Shown here piece after piece: positions 61,777 to 64,000 of a stretch of DNA of 64,000 bases. The notes under the pieces were generated by a model that was not told the origin of the DNA, did no database searches, and was given only the letters and a program-made list of their open reading frames with translations. The DNA is from Pocillopora verrucosa (Eukaryota > Cnidaria > Anthozoa > Scleractinia > Pocilloporidae): NCBI RefSeq assembly GCF_036669915.1, contig NC_089319.1, positions 19,527,885-19,591,884 of the forward strand, read 5' to 3'. The stretch's first letter is position 1. Every line of letters starts with the position of its first letter. Position numbers and translations under genes: made by a program.

Positions 61777-63189
61777 TAATAATAATAATAATAAGACTTT
61801 ACTACGGTATATCCATAGAATGGCTCTTCACCCGAGTAAACTAACTAAGTTAATCTACGCTAAAAAACTAACAAATTCACGATGATAAAATACAATTAAT
61901 AATTATAATACAAAGCATTTGGAATTAAGACCGAAGCAAATTACTATATACGAGATTTCAAAAAAGTAAAAGCCTGTTTTGAAAATGATTTGCTGTCCAC
62001 ACAATGATTTGCTGTCCACACACGTTCTTGATTGTTATGATATATCTCTATCATTATTACCATGGTTTAACGGCCAACGGCCTATTTTTTCAAACAGACG
62101 TAGTTCCCTCAACATCCAATGATCTTTTCACAGATTTTCTGGCCGGTGTTACCTACGAATCTAAAGGCTGCTACAAAGACCAAGAAGCGAGAGCTATTTC
62201 TTCTTTAGAAGGAAAAGACGTTCTTCTAAGTGCCAGCTATACGGAGAGAGAGGATGCTATTCAAAAGTGTGCAGTGGCAGCCATTATACGAGGATACAAA
62301 ACATTTGGAATCCAAAATGGTGGCATGTGTGTTAGTGGCCCTAACGCGCACCAAACATATAGCAAATACGGTGAATCAATGGATTGTAAAAATGACGGAG
62401 AAGGAGGACCTTGGGCCAATCAGGTTTACAATCTTGTGGGAAGGGTGGACGGTAAGTTGACATGAATGTATTAACATCTAAACCTAGTGGTCTCTTCTAC
62501 GGCCACCGAATTATTGGCCAAATTTGGCTTAAGCTTCAAGTAGGGTAAAAAATATTTCACTCTCGTTTGTACAACATATCGCTTGATGAATTGTGACAAC
62601 CGCGTTCTTTTTTTTCTTTTTTTCCGAATGTCCTTTAACAGTATCCTTAATTTTAGCGTAAGAAGGAGCTGCTCCATAGACAAAGTTTAGTTGCGTCATT
62701 TACCTTCGGTTGAAAATTTGAATATTAGCACGAGTTCCTGAAACAGTTGAGGGTATAGCGGGCTCACTCCTTTTTCTCAAATTATTTCCTTCCAGTAATT
62801 TGACGTTTTTGTATTCGCAGATATCTTTGAGAGTGTTCAACGCTTACATGTTGGATGCTTCGATGACATGCAAGCACAGAGGATTCCCAGTTTAATGCAA
62901 GATCCTGTATTAAACATTACCATTACTTCAGATGCGGATTTTGGTGAATCAGTTGCAGGTCTTAATCTCAGTCAACAAGAGAACCGATTTAACGTGAAGT
63001 GTGCATTAGCAACCTGGAGGAGAGGATATAAAGCATATGTTGTTACTGCTGACGGGCAGTGCGCCAGTGGTCCTGATACGCACACCAACATTGTCAAGTT
63101 TGGTTATGGCTTAGAAGAGTGCTCAACCGTACCGGCGAACAATAAGGCGTACCTTGTTGGTCCTAGTCCGTTTATCCCACCCTATGAAG
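57152..63189 (+). CDS. Secreted protein with seven tandem four-cysteine (GCY) domains, 3' partial
   Basis: Exons 57152-57221, 58157-58474, 59113-59454, 59912-60250, 60380-60688, 61241-61567, 62098-62451, 62821-63189; the last ends at a donor (GAA G|GTATGA), so the gene continues past the window (809 codons seen). Exon 1 is a signal peptide (IKTVLLLCTGLIVCDVYA). Each following exon encodes one roughly 105-120-residue domain and is bounded by phase-1 introns. Consensus: GC(Y/F)..., SLEGKD, DAIxKCAxAA, RGYKxFxxQDGGxC, a further Cys in DCKSDGKGGP, ending AxxVY. Four cysteines recur per domain. The layout recalls the WSC carbohydrate-binding domain, but I cannot assign it to a named family. Domains 2, 3 and 7 are the most divergent. 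Likely extracellular, possibly a matrix, mucus or sugar-binding protein (inference). Confidence 0.82.
57896..58010. mobile_element. MITE family 1, copy C (inverted, partial)
   Basis: TTAATCCTTTTACACTC and then CCCCTTACTGTCTGCCA are the reverse complement of the right half of the 18-232 copy (TGGCAGACAGTAAGGAG). Only about half the element remains. In intron 1 of the multi-domain secreted gene. Confidence 0.6.
61739..61795. repeat. AAT/TAA microsatellite
   Basis: About 18 TAA units with a single AAC interruption, in the intron between domain exons 61241-61567 and 62098-62451. Confidence 0.9.
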
Positions 63190-64000
63190 GTATGATGAAT
63201 GTTTCCTGCCTTTTTCTCCTACGAGAAGAGAGACGATTACTTCGAAGGGCCAAAATTAACAATTTGATCAGGAGGTTTTGATTTATTTTTTTTTGCCTGG
63301 GATCTGTTATGTGAAGGGAAAATTTGTCACCTTCCATTGGGATAAAGAAGCAAGGTAGGGTAAACTCCTTATCTGGGTATTCAAATGAACTTGATCCAGA
63401 ATACAGATCCTTTTAGGGCTCAGATAAAGGGAAAGAAAAAAGATTTCATATCTACCTTAGAGATGGAATTTATAGAAAAGCCTATAGGTCAAAACAAGTG
63501 TGTTGAAAATTTACGTAAGTTACAAGTATTATCAAAAAGCCGGTTGAACAAGTGGATGAGAAAGCCGGTTATCCTGGCAAAGGCCGGTTTAACAGGTAGA
63601 GTGAGATAAGAAGCTTGGATCTGTTGAACACTTTAGTAGAGACTTGTGTTAGATTTTATTAAAAGGCGGAGAGGACATGATAGATTTAAAACAACAAAAG
63701 GAAAAAGGAACTGAGGAATCTTTGATTTTGATAACAAATTGAATTTGTGATGTGGTCAAATTGGCCTTGTCTAGTCACTTATATGTTAATTAATTGATAT
63801 TTCCTTTTTGTAATTAATTAAACTATCCGAGGTTCTATGAGTTCAGTTAAAGATTATAAATCACGTGGTGCACGGACAACGCCCACTCTAGATCCATAGA
63901 GAGCTGTGTTGTTTGGAAATCACACTTCTTCCTAAAATCAGCAACGATTAAGAAATTGTTAAACGATGTCTGGGATTGCAGTGAATTTGCTCGACTTCTA
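63190..64000. other. Intron or 3' flank at the window edge
   Basis: Follows the last visible donor of the multi-domain gene. No further domain exon and no clear terminal exon was seen. A 74-codon open frame at 63385-63609 lacks a recognisable domain. Confidence 0.4.

Noticed and set aside
1-64000. tRNA, rRNA or CRISPR arrays
   Set aside because: None recognised. The repeats present are transposon ends, microsatellites or minisatellites, and the genome is eukaryotic.

Overview
The window reads as nuclear DNA of a cnidarian, most likely a stony coral. It is AT-rich and intron-dense with canonical GT/AG splice sites. It holds animal gene families (astacin protease, OTU deubiquitinase, CALHM channels, a TNF receptor with UNC5-like cytoplasmic domains), many short inverted-repeat transposons, and a short interstitial run of the TTAGGG-type telomere repeat. 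Species was not determined. All gene models were spliced by eye: splice signals, intron phase and reading frame agree across each model, but no transcript evidence was available.

Layout. (1) 1.2-11.8 kb, plus strand: a secreted astacin metalloprotease with a C-terminal PLAT domain, then a secreted single-PLAT protein whose PLAT exons have matching lengths and phases. (2) 13.0-18.7 kb, minus strand: a complete YOD1/OTU1 deubiquitinase in eight exons. (3) 18.9-30.4 kb, plus strand: an eleven-exon nuclear-type protein resembling CCDC82 (DUF4211), arranged head-to-head with YOD1 across a 194-bp gap. (4) 34.4-41.5 kb, plus strand: two tandem CALHM-like channel genes with a conserved cytosolic tail motif. 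(5) 43.3-52.0 kb, minus strand: a 925-residue receptor with TNFR cysteine-rich repeats, one membrane segment, ZU5, UPA and a death domain. (6) 53.3-54.3 kb: a broken THAP-domain gene between perfect 43-bp inverted repeats. (7) 57.2-63.2 kb, plus strand, running off the window: a secreted protein with seven copies of one cysteine-containing domain, one per phase-1/phase-1 exon.

The rest is introns and intergenic DNA rich in small transposons. Two MITE families carry TTAA-flanked CCC...GGG ends typical of piggyBac relatives, and a decayed piggyBac transposase lies at about 19.6-20.3 kb. Also present are a truncated LINE, several fold-back elements and degenerate minisatellites.

The genes do not form one pathway. 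Five of the seven intact or partial genes encode secreted or membrane proteins, so much of the window serves the cell surface or extracellular space. The YOD1/CCDC82-like pair is a housekeeping-type divergent unit.
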